Shown one piece after another: positions 1 through 6,610 of a DNA stretch of 10,021 bases; the stretch's first letter is position 1; each line of letters starts with the position of its first letter. Source of the stretch: Tannerella sp. (GTDB lineage Bacteria > Bacteroidota > Bacteroidia > Bacteroidales > Tannerellaceae); contig JAITAY010000139.1 of assembly GCA_031283915.1 (NCBI GenBank), positions 1 through 10,021 of the forward strand, read 5' to 3'. Below the pieces are notes generated by a model that saw only the letters and a program-made list of their open reading frames with translations, ran no database searches and had not been told where the DNA came from. The translations under genes were made by a program, and so were the position numbers.

Positions 1-94
1 TCACCGCTTCAAACTGCCGGACACGCAAAAGGCTTTCGACCTGGTGGCCGGCTATCGGGAGGGTGTGATGAAAGCGATGATTGAGTTTTCATGA
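1..94 (+). CDS. C-terminal end of a zinc-type medium-chain alcohol/polyol dehydrogenase (partial)
   Basis: Only the last 30 codons are present, in the frame starting at base 2 and ending in TGA at 92-94. The peptide reads HRFKLPDTQKAFDLVAGYRE then GVMKAMIEFS. The pattern His-(basic)-Phe-x-Leu-x-x-x-x-x-Ala-Phe-x-Leu, followed by Lys-x-x-Ile-x-Phe at the very end, is the usual C-terminus of the medium-chain dehydrogenase/reductase superfamily (sorbitol, threonine and related zinc alcohol dehydrogenases). The catalytic zinc ligands and the NAD(P)-binding fold lie outside the window, so substrate and cofactor cannot be told. The gene converges on the HU gene. No strong terminator follows directly; the palindromic array at 207-290 is the nearest fold-back sequence. 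The family call is an inference from a short tail. Confidence 0.55.
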   Translation, partial: HRFKLPDTQKAFDLVAGYREGVMKAMIEFS

Positions 95-206
95 TCGGGC
101 CGGCGTTCTGCGGAAAAGGTGATACCCGGCAAGTAGACGCCCTTCGTCAGTCTCTCTACTGCACTTGTCAATGCCATGTCCTGGCTCTATAACGCATCGG
201 GTGGGT

Positions 207-290
207 AAAAGGGTTATCCCTTTTGTGTGAAAGGGTTAACCCTCGTTTCCAAGAAGAATAACCTTCCTGGTTGAAAGGGTTAACCCTTTT
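207..290. repeat. Four-unit array of 18-bp palindromes at exact 22-bp period
   Basis: Units start at 207, 229, 251 and 273. Unit 1 is AAAAGGG TTAT CCCTTTT (a perfect 7-4-7 dyad), unit 2 GAAAGGG TTAA CCCTCGT, unit 3 AAGAAGA ATAA CCTTCCT (decayed but in phase), unit 4 GAAAGGG TTAA CCCTTTT. Spacers are 4 bp. The array lies between the convergent ends of the dehydrogenase (94) and the HU gene (305). Units 1 and 4 could act as weak bidirectional terminators (6-7 bp stem, T-rich flank on the plus strand), but exact repetition at two helical turns also suits stacked binding sites for a dimeric protein. Repeat structure is seen directly; function is unknown. Confidence 0.8.
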
Positions 291-304
291 TCGGAACCCG
301 CGCA

Positions 305-685
305 TCATTTCTTCTCAAACTCCAGGTTGTTCAGCATCTCCCTGAGGTCAATACCCGGACGAAATACAACTTTCCGGGTTTTGATCCGGGCGACGGAGAA
401 CTGTTCCGGAGTGTCGGCACCCGTGCTTCCGATTGCGACCTGGAACGAGCCAAAGTCGCCGAAGCATACAATTTTACCTTCCTCCAAACGTTCCCTCAAC
501 ACCTGTGTAAGCGCCTCCAAAACGGCCAGCGTATCAGCATGGTTGACCGTACTGCGCTGGGTGATTTCCTTACCCAGCGTTTTGAGACGGATCTTTCCCG
601 TACTTACCGCATTTGCATACCATTTTTTCGGTTCTTCCTGTTTAAGGGGATTCCCTTTTTCTGATAATACATAGCTAACAGCCAT
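305..685 (-). CDS. HU-family (HU-related) DNA-binding protein
   Basis: Encodes 126 residues if started at MAVSYVLSEKG (ATG 685-683). An ATG eight codons upstream (709) adds MFYLIEFI, which does not fit the family, so the internal start is preferred. The protein has the Bacteroidota HU-related layout: an N-terminal extension (about 1-45), a helical segment with NHADTLAVLEALTQVLRERL (about 48-67), then the HU signature EEGKIVCFGDFGSFQV (about 68-83) leading to the DNA-gripping beta arm, and a short acidic/basic tail. It probably binds DNA as a dimer; whether it is a general nucleoid protein or a locus-specific one cannot be told. No SD sequence is seen. The only good promoter found is at 1158-1189, which would give a leader of about 470 nt with an (AG)23 tract and a large hairpin. 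Downstream on its strand lies the palindromic array at 207-290. Confidence 0.85.
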   Translation of the reverse strand: MAVSYVLSEKGNPLKQEEPKKWYANAVSTGKIRLKTLGKEITQRSTVNHADTLAVLEALTQVLRERLEEGKIVCFGDFGSFQVAIGSTGADTPEQFSVARIKTRKVVFRPGIDLREMLNNLEFEKK

Positions 686-726
686 AATAAATTCAATTAA
701 GTAAAACAATCATTAAACTACACACA

Positions 727-768
727 AAAGACCTCCGGAAACGGACCGTGTCCTTTCCCGAAGGCTTT
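727..768. other. Large imperfect hairpin in the HU gene leader
   Basis: The plus-strand halves AAAGACCTCCGGAAACGGAC and GTCCTTTCCCGAAGGCTTT fold around a CGT loop. About 16 base pairs form, with three single-base bulges and one mismatch. It sits 42-83 nt upstream of the HU start on the minus strand, where it is followed by CTTTTGTGTG. It could be a leaky terminator or attenuator in the leader, or a plus-strand terminator-like element with no visible gene to terminate. The fold is seen; the role is inferred. Confidence 0.55.
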
Positions 769-992
769 ATTAAATCTCCTTCCACGCGTTGCGCGGAACG
801 ATATATGTTTCTTGACAGACGGAGCATTTTTGCCCAATGTCCCCAAATAGTGATTTCTGGAGTTTGAGTTTTCAAACTTTTGGATATTATTTTCCGGCGT
901 TATTTCATTCGAAAATAATTGCCGATTTGTGTGTGTGGAAGATTTATTTTCAGTATATTTCGCGCGCTTACATAATACTATACACGCCAGGT

Positions 993-1043
<51 letters not shown>

Positions 1044-1157
1044 AAATCGTGCCACAGCCCCCCCGTAAAGGAAGCCGGCATCACATTTGTTTGTAAGAAA
1101 AACAGAGTATCCATTCATTTTCTATTGATTTTATTTTCCGTTTTACAATCACGGCGG

Positions 1158-1189
1158 CAAAGATACACTTCTTGTTTTACATATTCAAA
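1158..1189 (-). promoter_or_regulatory. Bacteroidota-type promoter pointing to the HU gene
   Basis: Read on the minus strand: TTTG (1189-1186), exactly 20 bp, then TATCTTTG (1165-1158), a full match to the phylum's -33/-7 consensus TTTG-N19-21-TAnnTTTG, followed by CCGCC. Transcription should start near 1152 and run through the G7 and (AG)23 tracts to the HU gene. I found no second consensus promoter between here and the HU start, so this is the best candidate for HU expression, with a long leader. Confidence 0.75.
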
Positions 1190-1339
1190 GATTATTCGCT
1201 TTATTTTTTGCGTGAATCATGTTTTTAGTATTTATTATAATTCCACGGTCGGCTATGGATTATCGTGTAGTTTTTCATTTATTTGCATTATGAAAATTTT
1301 GCGATTTCGGTTGTAGCATGTTGCCGGCATTTTTGTTTC

Positions 1340-1660
1340 CGATTCCAGTCCCGGCGTCATGCCATGTGCATTTGCTTCGCGAACGGCGTACCGGACAGGC
1401 TGCTCACGTTTGGAGACGTGCGTTCCTTCGCCGAACACTTTCATGGCAATGATTCCCTTGCCGTTCTGTTTTGCTTTTTCCAGAAGGGTATTGACTTCGT
1501 CCGGTGATCCCTCCATCTTGGAACCGAAGAGATTGATACGTACCCTAATCACGTTGACTCGGGGATCCGTGGCTGCCTTGTTCAAAGCGTCCATGTGATG
1601 CCCCGAAATGCCCACCGCTTTCACGATTCCGTCCTGCCAGGCCTTCGCAAGAGCGTCCAT
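1340..1660 (-). pseudogene. Remnant of an aldo/keto reductase (C-terminal half only)
   Basis: About 107 codons resemble the second half of bacterial aldo/keto reductases: MDALAKAWQDGIVKAVGISG, then an HxMDAL helix, VNVIRVRINLFGSKMEG, EVNTLLEKA, and KGIIAMKVFGEGTH, with a family-like GMTPGLES near the end. The TIM-barrel N-terminal half with the catalytic Asp-Tyr-Lys-His set is absent. The open frame does extend upstream to an ATG at 1831, but those residues are not reductase-like. Past residue ES at 1340 the similarity also stops, and the frame runs into AT-rich DNA to TAG at 1253. With no promoter motif upstream and both ends missing, it is read as a dead fragment; a very short expressed protein starting at ATG 1660 is possible but unlikely to be catalytic. 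Confidence 0.7.
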
Positions 1661-1680
1661 ATATAAATTTATGGTTTGTA

Positions 1681-1707
1681 AACAGGCGTCGCTGCGTGAC
1701 GCCTGTT
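1681..1707. other. Perfect 10-bp hairpin upstream of the aldo/keto reductase remnant
   Basis: AACAGGCGTC and GACGCCTGTT pair perfectly around a 7-nt loop (1691-1697). There is no U-tract on either side, so it is not a standard terminator. It sits just outside the conserved part of the reductase remnant, where the family similarity breaks off, and might mark the junction of an old rearrangement. The rest of 1661-1840 holds no gene I can support. Confidence 0.6.
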
Positions 1708-1840
1708 CATACTCGTAATCATACTCCACGCACACGGCAAGCGAATGCGACAGTCTGAAATGCTCCCGAGCGGTATGCCGAACCTCTGTGGACGGAGTGA
1801 AGAAGAAGAACGAATACGGAAAATTTTCCATAATCCATCG

Positions 1841-1870
1841 TGTGTTGTTTTATATTTTGTCGTATCTTTG
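1841..1870 (+). promoter_or_regulatory. Promoter of the fumarate reductase/succinate dehydrogenase operon
   Basis: TATCTTTG at 1863-1870 is a full match to the Bacteroidota -7 element and is followed by CCGC, as at the HU promoter. The upstream element is weak (TGTGTTG at 1841-1847, spacing slightly off). The start of transcription is expected near 1876, giving a leader of about 45 nt before the first gene of the operon. Confidence 0.65.
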
Positions 1871-1920
1871 CCGCATCGAAAAAGCATTTGAATATTTTAT
1901 AACTAAAACTTTGTTTGTAT

Positions 1921-2631
1921 ATGTGGTTACTTCATTCTTCAATTGGCAGAAAACTGGTAATGAGTATTTCCGGTATCGTGCTGATTTTATTTTTGCTGTT
2001 TCACCTGTGCATGAATGTGACAGCTGTCTTTTCGCCCGAGGCGTACAACGGAATTTGTGCATTGCTGGGAGCGAACTGGTATGCCGTCGCGGCGACAGTC
2101 GGCCTTGGCGCCATCGTCGCGATTCATTTCGTGTATGCCATTATGCTGACGCTGCAGAACCGCAAAGCACGCGGCAATGACCGTTATGCGGTCAATAAGC
2201 GTCCTGCGGGAGTGAGCTGGGCTTCGCAGAACATGTTCGTGCTGGGGCTGATAGTCATTGGGTTTCTGTTGCTACACTTCAGCCAGTTCTGGTACAAGAT
2301 GATGTTTGCCGAACTGGTTGGACATCATGAAGTTTCGCCCTGGGGTACAGAGATGCTCCTTTCACCCAAGGACGGTGCGGCTTTTGTACAATACTATTTC
2401 AGCCAGCTTTGGGTAGTGATTGCCTATCTGGTCTGGTATGCAGCCCTGTGGTTCCACCTGACGCACGGTCTCTGGAGCGCCGTCCAGACCATTGGATGGA
2501 GCAACGGTCTCTGGCTCAACCGCTGGAAATGGTTCGCCAACATCGTCGCGACGCTCATTTTCCTTGGATTCGCCTTCGTGACGCTCTTCTTCTACGTGAA
2601 AAGCCTCTGTTGTAGCGCAGGTTGTCAATAA
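1921..2631 (+). CDS. sdhC/frdC: Succinate dehydrogenase/fumarate reductase cytochrome b subunit (b558 family)
   Basis: The 236-residue protein is the diheme membrane anchor of the complex, carrying electrons between menaquinone and the iron-sulfur subunit. Five hydrophobic helices are visible, at about residues 11-33, 53-78, 104-126, 160-186 and 204-228. Histidines inside them at about 28, 69, 119 and 179 are in the right places for the axial ligands of two b hemes. Family hallmarks include the start WLLHSSIGRKLVMSISGI and LTLQNRKARGNDRY after helix 2. The start at 1921 (MWLLHSS) is chosen over an ATG two codons upstream because relatives begin with MW and helix 1 follows at the usual distance. 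First gene of a three-gene operon, 21 bp before the flavoprotein gene, with no SD sequence. A single anchor subunit, rather than separate C and D subunits, is the quinol:fumarate reductase layout of Bacteroidota and epsilon-proteobacteria. Confidence 0.93.
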   Translation: MWLLHSSIGRKLVMSISGIVLILFLLFHLCMNVTAVFSPEAYNGICALLGANWYAVAATVGLGAIVAIHFVYAIMLTLQNRKARGNDRYAVNKRPAGVSWASQNMFVLGLIVIGFLLLHFSQFWYKMMFAELVGHHEVSPWGTEMLLSPKDGAAFVQYYFSQLWVVIAYLVWYAALWFHLTHGLWSAVQTIGWSNGLWLNRWKWFANIVATLIFLGFAFVTLFFYVKSLCCSAGCQ

Positions 2632-2652
2632 TTATTTTTAAATGAAATCAGT

Positions 2653-4593
2653 ATGACTCAAATAAATTCAAAAATACCACAAGGGCCACTGGCCGAAAAG
2701 TGGAAAAATTACAAAGACCACCAGAAATTAGTGAACCCTGCCAACAAGCGCCGCCTGGACATTATCGTTGTCGGAACGGGACTGGCTGGAGCTTCGGCCG
2801 CTGCATCGCTGGCCGAAATGGGGTTCAATATCCTCAATTTCTGTATACAGGATTCGCCGCGCCGTGCACATTCCATCGCCGCGCAGGGCGGTATCAATGC
2901 AGCAAAAAATTATCAGAACGACGGCGACTCGGTCTATCGCCTGTTCTACGACACCATCAAGGGCGGCGACTACCGCGCCCGTGAAGCCAACGTCTATCGC
3001 CTGGCGGAAGTATCGAACGCTATCATCGACCAGTGCGTGGCACAGGGTGTACCTTTTGCCCGCGAATATGGCGGACTGCTCGACAACCGTTCGTTCGGCG
3101 GCGCGCAGGTCTCACGTACGTTCTACGCTCGCGGACAGACGGGACAGCAACTCCTGCTCGGCGCCTACTCCGCCCTCAGTCGGCAAATCGGTCTGGGTAA
3201 GGTGAAGATGTATAATCGCCACGAGATGCTGGACGTCGTGCTCATCGACGGACGCGCACGCGGCATCATTACCCGCAACTTGGTTACCGGACGGGTTGAA
3301 CGTTACGCCGCACATGCCGTCGTCATCGCTACGGGAGGATACGTCAACACGTTCTTCCTCTCGACCAATGCCATGGCCTCTAATGGATCGGCCGCATGGC
3401 AGTGTTACAAGAAGGGCGCCTGCTTCGCCAATCCGTGTTACGTACAGATTCACCCGACCTGTATCCCCGTGCACGGCGAGTTCCAGTCGAAACTCACGCT
3501 GATGTCCGAATCGTTACGTAACGACGGGCGCATCTGGGTGCCAAAGAAGAAGGAAGATGCCGAAGCCATTCGCGCCGGCAAGCTCAAACCGACACAAATC
3601 GCCGAAGAAGACCGCGACTACTACCTCGAACGCCGTTATCCGGCCTTTGGTAATCTGGTACCGCGCGACGTGGCTTCGCGTGCCGCCAAGGAACGTTGCG
3701 ACGCAGGTCACGGCGTAGGCTCGGGACAGGCCGTGTATCTCGACTTTGCCGACGCCATCGACCGCCTGGGCAAGAAGGTCGTCGAGCAACGCTACGGCAA
3801 CCTTTTCCAGATGTACGAAAAAATCGTCGATGACAATCCGTACGAAACGCCGATGATGATTTTCCCTGCGCTGCACTATTCGATGGGAGGCCTGTGGGTC
3901 GATTACGAACTGATGACGAGCATCCCCGGACTGTTTGCCATCGGCGAGGCCAACTTCTCCGATCACGGCGCCAACCGGCTCGGTGCCTCGGCGCTGATGC
4001 AGGGGCTGGCCGACGGTTACTTCGTCCTGCCGTATACCATCCAGAATTATTTGGCTGACCAGATACAGGTACCGCACTTCAAGATCGACGCACCCGAGTT
4101 CGACGCGGCCGAGAAGCAAATCAGCGACCGTATCGCACGACTGATGAGCGTCAATGGAGAACGCTCGGTTGACAGTCTTCACAAGGAATTGGGACACATC
4201 ATGTGGGAATACGTCGGCATGGCGCGTAATGCGGAAGGATTGAAAACGGCCATCACGAAAATCAAAGCGTTGAAAAAGGAATTTTGGAGCAATGTCCGCA
4301 TTCCGGGCAAGGCCGATGACCTGAACGTGGAACTCGACAAGGCGCTTCGTCTGGCCGACTTCATCGAACTGGGTGAGCTAATGGCGCACGATGCGCATGA
4401 CCGCGCCGAGTCGTGTGGCGGCCATTTCCGCGAGGAACATCGGACGGAAGAAGGAGAGGCAAAACGCCACGACAACACGTTTTCGTACGTATCCTGTTGG
4501 GAATATCGGGGTGAAGACAAAGATCCGGTAATGCTGAAAGAAGTGCTCGATTACGAGTTCGTCGTGCGTCAGCAACGAAATTATAAGAATTAA
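2653..4593 (+). CDS. sdhA/frdA: Succinate dehydrogenase/fumarate reductase flavoprotein subunit
   Basis: The 646-residue catalytic subunit interconverts fumarate and succinate on the cytoplasmic face using covalently bound FAD. The N-terminal Rossmann motif is IIVVGTGLAGASAA (about 37-50). HSIAAQGGINAA follows, in which His73 is the expected covalent FAD attachment site. Substrate-site residues of the family are present: QIHPT (His267), NLVPRDVASR (Arg338 as the proton-transfer arginine), HYSMGGLW (His408) and GANRLGASALMQG (Arg442). The C-terminal part carries the HRAESCGGHFREEH region typical of the family (here DRAESCGGHFREEHR). Length is close to the epsilon-proteobacterial and Bacteroidota enzymes, longer than E. 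coli FrdA. Middle gene of the operon, 13 bp before the iron-sulfur gene. Direction in vivo (fumarate reduction versus succinate oxidation) cannot be read from sequence; anaerobic Bacteroidales use it mainly as fumarate reductase. Confidence 0.97.
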   Translation: MTQINSKIPQGPLAEKWKNYKDHQKLVNPANKRRLDIIVVGTGLAGASAAASLAEMGFNILNFCIQDSPRRAHSIAAQGGINAAKNYQNDGDSVYRLFYDTIKGGDYRAREANVYRLAEVSNAIIDQCVAQGVPFAREYGGLLDNRSFGGAQVSRTFYARGQTGQQLLLGAYSALSRQIGLGKVKMYNRHEMLDVVLIDGRARGIITRNLVTGRVERYAAHAVVIATGGYVNTFFLSTNAMASNGSAAWQCYKKGACFANPCYVQIHPTCIPVHGEFQSKLTLMSESLRNDGRIWVPKKKEDAEAIRAGKLKPTQIAEEDRDYYLERRYPAFGNLVPRDVASRAAKERCDAGHGVGSGQAVYLDFADAIDRLGKKVVEQRYGNLFQMYEKIVDDNPYETPMMIFPALHYSMGGLWVDYELMTSIPGLFAIGEANFSDHGANRLGASALMQGLADGYFVLPYTIQNYLADQIQVPHFKIDAPEFDAAEKQISDRIARLMSVNGERSVDSLHKELGHIMWEYVGMARNAEGLKTAITKIKALKKEFWSNVRIPGKADDLNVELDKALRLADFIELGELMAHDAHDRAESCGGHFREEHRTEEGEAKRHDNTFSYVSCWEYRGEDKDPVMLKEVLDYEFVVRQQRNYKN

Positions 4594-4606
4594 AAAACGA
4601 ACGGCT

Positions 4607-5362
4607 ATGGATAAGAATATAGATATTACATTAAAAGTATGGCGTCAGCGGGGTCCGAAGGAAAAGGGCGCTTTCGAGACGTACCAGTTGAAGGGGATTT
4701 CGCAGGGAAGTTCATTTCTCGAAATGTTGGATGTGCTCAACGAGCAGTTGATTAACCAGGGTAAGGAGCCTGTATTTTTCGACCATGACTGTCGCGAAGG
4801 CATCTGTGGGATGTGTTCGCTCTACATCGACGGCCATCCGCACGGGCCGGATACGGAAATCACGACCTGCCAGCTCCACATGCGTAAGTTCAAAGACGGA
4901 GCAACGATTGTAATTGAACCGTGGCGTTCGGCCGGATTCCCGGTGATACGCGACCTGACCGTCGATCGTCAGGCATACGACAAAATCATGCAGGCGGGCG
5001 GTTTCGTGTCGGTGAATACCGGCGGCGTACCCGACGCCAACGCGATACCCATCCCGAAGGAGAAGGCCGACCTGGCTATGGATGCAGCGGCCTGTATCGG
5101 TTGCGGCGCCTGTGCAGCAGCCTGCAAGAACGGTTCGGCGATGCTGTTCGTATCGGCCAAGGTGAGTCAGTTGGCGTTGCTTCCGCAGGGACGCGTCGAA
5201 GCTGCCCGTCGCGCCAAGGCAATGGTAGCCAAGATGGATGAACTGGGCTTCGGCAACTGTACCAATACGCGTGCCTGCGAAGCGGAATGTCCGAAAAGCA
5301 TCTCGGTCACGAACATTGCCCGCCTCAATCGCGAATTCCTCTCAGCCAAATTGAAAGACTGA
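4607..5362 (+). CDS. sdhB/frdB: Succinate dehydrogenase/fumarate reductase iron-sulfur subunit
   Basis: The 251-residue subunit passes electrons between the flavin and the cytochrome b subunit through three clusters. The N-terminal ferredoxin domain has Cys62-x4-Cys67-x2-Cys70 (CREGICGMC) and Cys88 for the [2Fe-2S] center. The C-terminal domain has CIGCGACAAAC (Cys163, 166, 169, 173) and Cys218, Cys224, Cys228 (NCTNTRACEAECPKS), the usual sharing pattern of one [4Fe-4S] and one [3Fe-4S] center. All ligands are intact. Last gene of the operon: the strong hairpin terminator begins 23 bp after its stop codon. No SD sequence precedes the ATG. Confidence 0.97.
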   Translation: MDKNIDITLKVWRQRGPKEKGAFETYQLKGISQGSSFLEMLDVLNEQLINQGKEPVFFDHDCREGICGMCSLYIDGHPHGPDTEITTCQLHMRKFKDGATIVIEPWRSAGFPVIRDLTVDRQAYDKIMQAGGFVSVNTGGVPDANAIPIPKEKADLAMDAAACIGCGACAAACKNGSAMLFVSAKVSQLALLPQGRVEAARRAKAMVAKMDELGFGNCTNTRACEAECPKSISVTNIARLNREFLSAKLKD

Positions 5363-5384
5363 CAAATTCAATGAGACAATAAGC

Positions 5385-5424
5385 AAATGAGCCGGTGTGA
5401 AAATGCACCGGCTCATTTTTTTTT
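5385..5424 (+). terminator. Rho-independent terminator of the sdhCAB/frdCAB operon
   Basis: AAATGAGCCGGTG (5385-5397) pairs perfectly with CACCGGCTCATTT (5406-5418) over 13 bp around an 8-nt loop, and nine T residues end the element (5416-5424). It starts 23 bp after the iron-sulfur subunit stop codon. Confidence 0.95.
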
Positions 5425-5532
5425 GGAGAAGAACTGTTCACAGGGCACAGTCGTGCGTCTCTGCGAACCGGCAGGCAGTGGTTTTGTTGATGGTCCTTAA
5501 CACCGATCTTATTATTTACGACTGCTCAACCA

Positions 5533-5569
5533 AAACAAAACGGGCACGCCCGCATAGGGTTGCCCGTTT
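5533..5569 (-). terminator. Terminator of the small RNA
   Basis: AAACGGGCA (5538-5546) and TGCCCGTTT (5561-5569) form a 9-bp stem, and CCC/GGG inside the loop (5549-5551, 5557-5559) extend it. On the minus strand the stem is followed by TTTTGTTTTGG, a usable U-rich tail. The plus strand side (TTTGTTAAAAAG) is weaker. Confidence 0.8.
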
Positions 5570-5768
5570 GTTAAAAAGCCGCACCGTGGATATGTACAAA
5601 CTCCGTATGACAGGTTTTGAGTGCCTTTGTCGTCTTTGTAATCCGTCGTGCTATGCATTCCTCCGGAGAGGATACGGCCCGCCATTAACGACAAGAGCTT
5701 GTCTCGGAATTCATTTTTTCTGATGAGTTTCCCAATCGAACAAATGCGGCTTAACTCATACATTTCGT
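5533..5768 (-). ncRNA. Structured small RNA downstream of rplT: probable Bacteroidales-1 RNA (possible 6S RNA)
   Basis: A perfect promoter (5774-5805) and a hairpin terminator (5533-5569) on the minus strand bound a transcript of about 235 nt. The 5' part (TGCGGCTT, plus-strand 5745-5752, read in reverse complement) pairs with the 3' part (AAGCCGCA, plus-strand 5576-5583), closing the molecule into one long rod just before the terminator. Inside are more foldable segments, such as GACAAGCTCTTGTC and CCTCTCCGGAGG near the apex. From the literature, Bacteroidales-1 RNA is described as lying after a Bacteroidota promoter, ending at a terminator, and often downstream of the L20 gene; all three hold here. 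I also recall the proposal that this family is the Bacteroidales 6S RNA, and the long rod with closing stem would fit, but I cannot run a covariance model. An 83-codon ORF overlaps the same strand, but it runs through the terminator stem and resembles nothing. Confidence 0.75.
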
Positions 5769-5773
5769 CGTTG

Positions 5774-5805
5774 CAAATGTAGATGTTTGAAACGGATTGA
5801 GCAAA
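5774..5805 (-). promoter_or_regulatory. Perfect Bacteroidota promoter of the small RNA
   Basis: On the minus strand TTTG (5805-5802), 20 bp spacer, TACATTTG (5781-5774). Both boxes and the spacing match the housekeeping sigma consensus of the phylum. Transcription should start near 5768. Confidence 0.85.
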
Positions 5806-5859
5806 TTTTTTTATCCAAAAAAATTGGATTTAACATATCCGGCTGTCCTCTTAAAATGT

Positions 5860-5894
5860 AATAAGGTGGCTTTTATTCAAATAGCCACCTTATT
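5860..5894 (-). terminator. Terminator of the thrS-infC-rpmI-rplT operon
   Basis: AATAAGGTGGCT (5860-5871) pairs perfectly with AGCCACCTTATT (5883-5894), 12 bp around an 11-nt loop, 24 bp after the rplT stop on the minus strand. The tail on that strand (ACATTTTAAG) is only moderately T-rich, so termination may be incomplete; the small-RNA promoter lies just beyond. Confidence 0.75.
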
Positions 5895-5917
5895 CCGAAA
5901 TCAACAGTACGGTTGGT

Positions 5918-6268
5918 TCAGCTTGCTTTCACTTTGCTCACGACGGCCTTGAAGGCTTCCGGATGATTCATGGCCAAATCGGCCAACACTTTCCGGTTGA
6001 TTTCCACGCCGGCCTCACGCAAACCGCCCATCAAGCGGGAATAGGAAAGGCCCTCCAAACGGGCGGCTGCGTTGATACGCTGAATCCACAGTGCGCGGAA
6101 ATTGCGTTTCTTGTTCCGACGATCGCGGAAGGCGTAAGTTAAACCTTTTTCCCACGTATTTTTGGCCACAGTCCACACGTTTTTGCGCGCACCATAGTAA
6201 CCCCTCGTGAGTTTCAAAATCCGTTTTCTTTTTGCTCTGGAAGCAACATGATTTACTGATCTTGGCAT
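5918..6268 (-). CDS. rplT: 50S ribosomal protein L20 (bL20)
   Basis: The 116-residue protein is full length for bL20, an early-assembly protein of the large subunit that binds 23S rRNA. The start MPRSVNHVASRAKRKRILKL and the GYYGARKNVWTVAKNTWEKG, FRDRRNKKRNFRALWIQRIN and YSRLMGGL segments are diagnostic. The long basic N-terminal helix and the globular C-terminal half are both intact. It is the last gene of the operon, 101 bp after rpmI. That spacer is much longer than needed and contains a strong stem (6283-6329). L20 represses its own operon in E. coli and in Bacillus by different mRNA sites, so feedback here is plausible. No SD sequence precedes the ATG. Confidence 0.98.
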   Translation of the reverse strand: MPRSVNHVASRAKRKRILKLTRGYYGARKNVWTVAKNTWEKGLTYAFRDRRNKKRNFRALWIQRINAAARLEGLSYSRLMGGLREAGVEINRKVLADLAMNHPEAFKAVVSKVKAS

Positions 6269-6282
6269 AATTCTGAATTTTT

Positions 6283-6329
6283 GAATGTCAGCGCCACCTT
6301 TTCCAGATGAACTTGGGAGCTGAACATTC
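6283..6329 (-). promoter_or_regulatory. 10-bp stem in the rpmI-rplT spacer: candidate L20 autoregulatory site
   Basis: In the mRNA GAATGTTCAGC (plus-strand 6329-6319) pairs with GCTGACATTC (6292-6283) over 10 bp with one bulged U, closing a 26-nt loop; the stem ends 14 nt before the rplT ATG. A stem with a bulge placed directly ahead of rplT is where L20 feedback would act. The fold is seen; binding by L20 is inferred. Confidence 0.45.
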
Positions 6330-6369
6330 GGTTAATAAATCTGTTATCAAACTCTTGCGGAATATGAAC

Positions 6370-6567
6370 TTATTTCAGACAAAGCAAATGTTTTACATTA
6401 TTTGCATCCACATTTGCTACCAGACCGGTTAAGGTCAGATTCCTCTTTTGCTTTTTGGTCTTCTTCGTCAGAATGTGACTTTTAAAAGCATGTTTTCTTT
6501 TGATTTTCCCTGTTCCGGTAAGGGCGAACCTCTTTTTGGTACCGGAATTAGTCTTCAATTTTGGCAT
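6370..6567 (-). CDS. rpmI: 50S ribosomal protein L35 (bL35)
   Basis: The 65-residue basic protein has the standard bL35 length and motifs: MPKLKTNSGTKKRFALTGTG at the N-terminus, KRKHAFKSHILTKKTKKQKR in the middle, and a C-terminal segment ending NVKHLLCLK. It belongs to the large ribosomal subunit. It lies 43 bp downstream of infC in a very A/T-rich spacer, with no SD sequence. The 101-bp gap to rplT holds a stem that might control the next gene. Confidence 0.97.
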   Translation of the reverse strand: MPKLKTNSGTKKRFALTGTGKIKRKHAFKSHILTKKTKKQKRNLTLTGLVANVDANNVKHLLCLK

Positions 6568-6610
6568 GTTACTTAACTTTTTTATTATTAATAATTAGAT
6601 GAATAATCTC

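Noticed and set aside
95..206. Terminator or small gene right after the dehydrogenase stop
   Set aside because: Only weak 5-bp pairings (GCCGG/CCGGC) without a T-run; no ORF or RNA signature visible.
686..709. Upstream ATG at 709 as the HU start
   Set aside because: It adds a hydrophobic MFYLIEFI not seen in the family; relatives start at the MAVSY-type methionine at 685.
693..875. Minus-strand ORF of 60 codons just upstream of HU
   Set aside because: No similarity, no promoter, ends inside the HU leader and crosses the large hairpin at 727-768. Likely untranslated leader.
5397..5723. Plus-strand ORF of 108 codons after the frd/sdh terminator
   Set aside because: It starts within the terminator hairpin and is antisense to the RNA unit; no promoter or similarity.
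5512..5763. Minus-strand ORF of 83 codons in the small-RNA interval
   Set aside because: It reads through the terminator stem and beyond the predicted RNA 3' end, and its sequence resembles no protein. The RNA explanation accounts for the promoter, closing stem and terminator.
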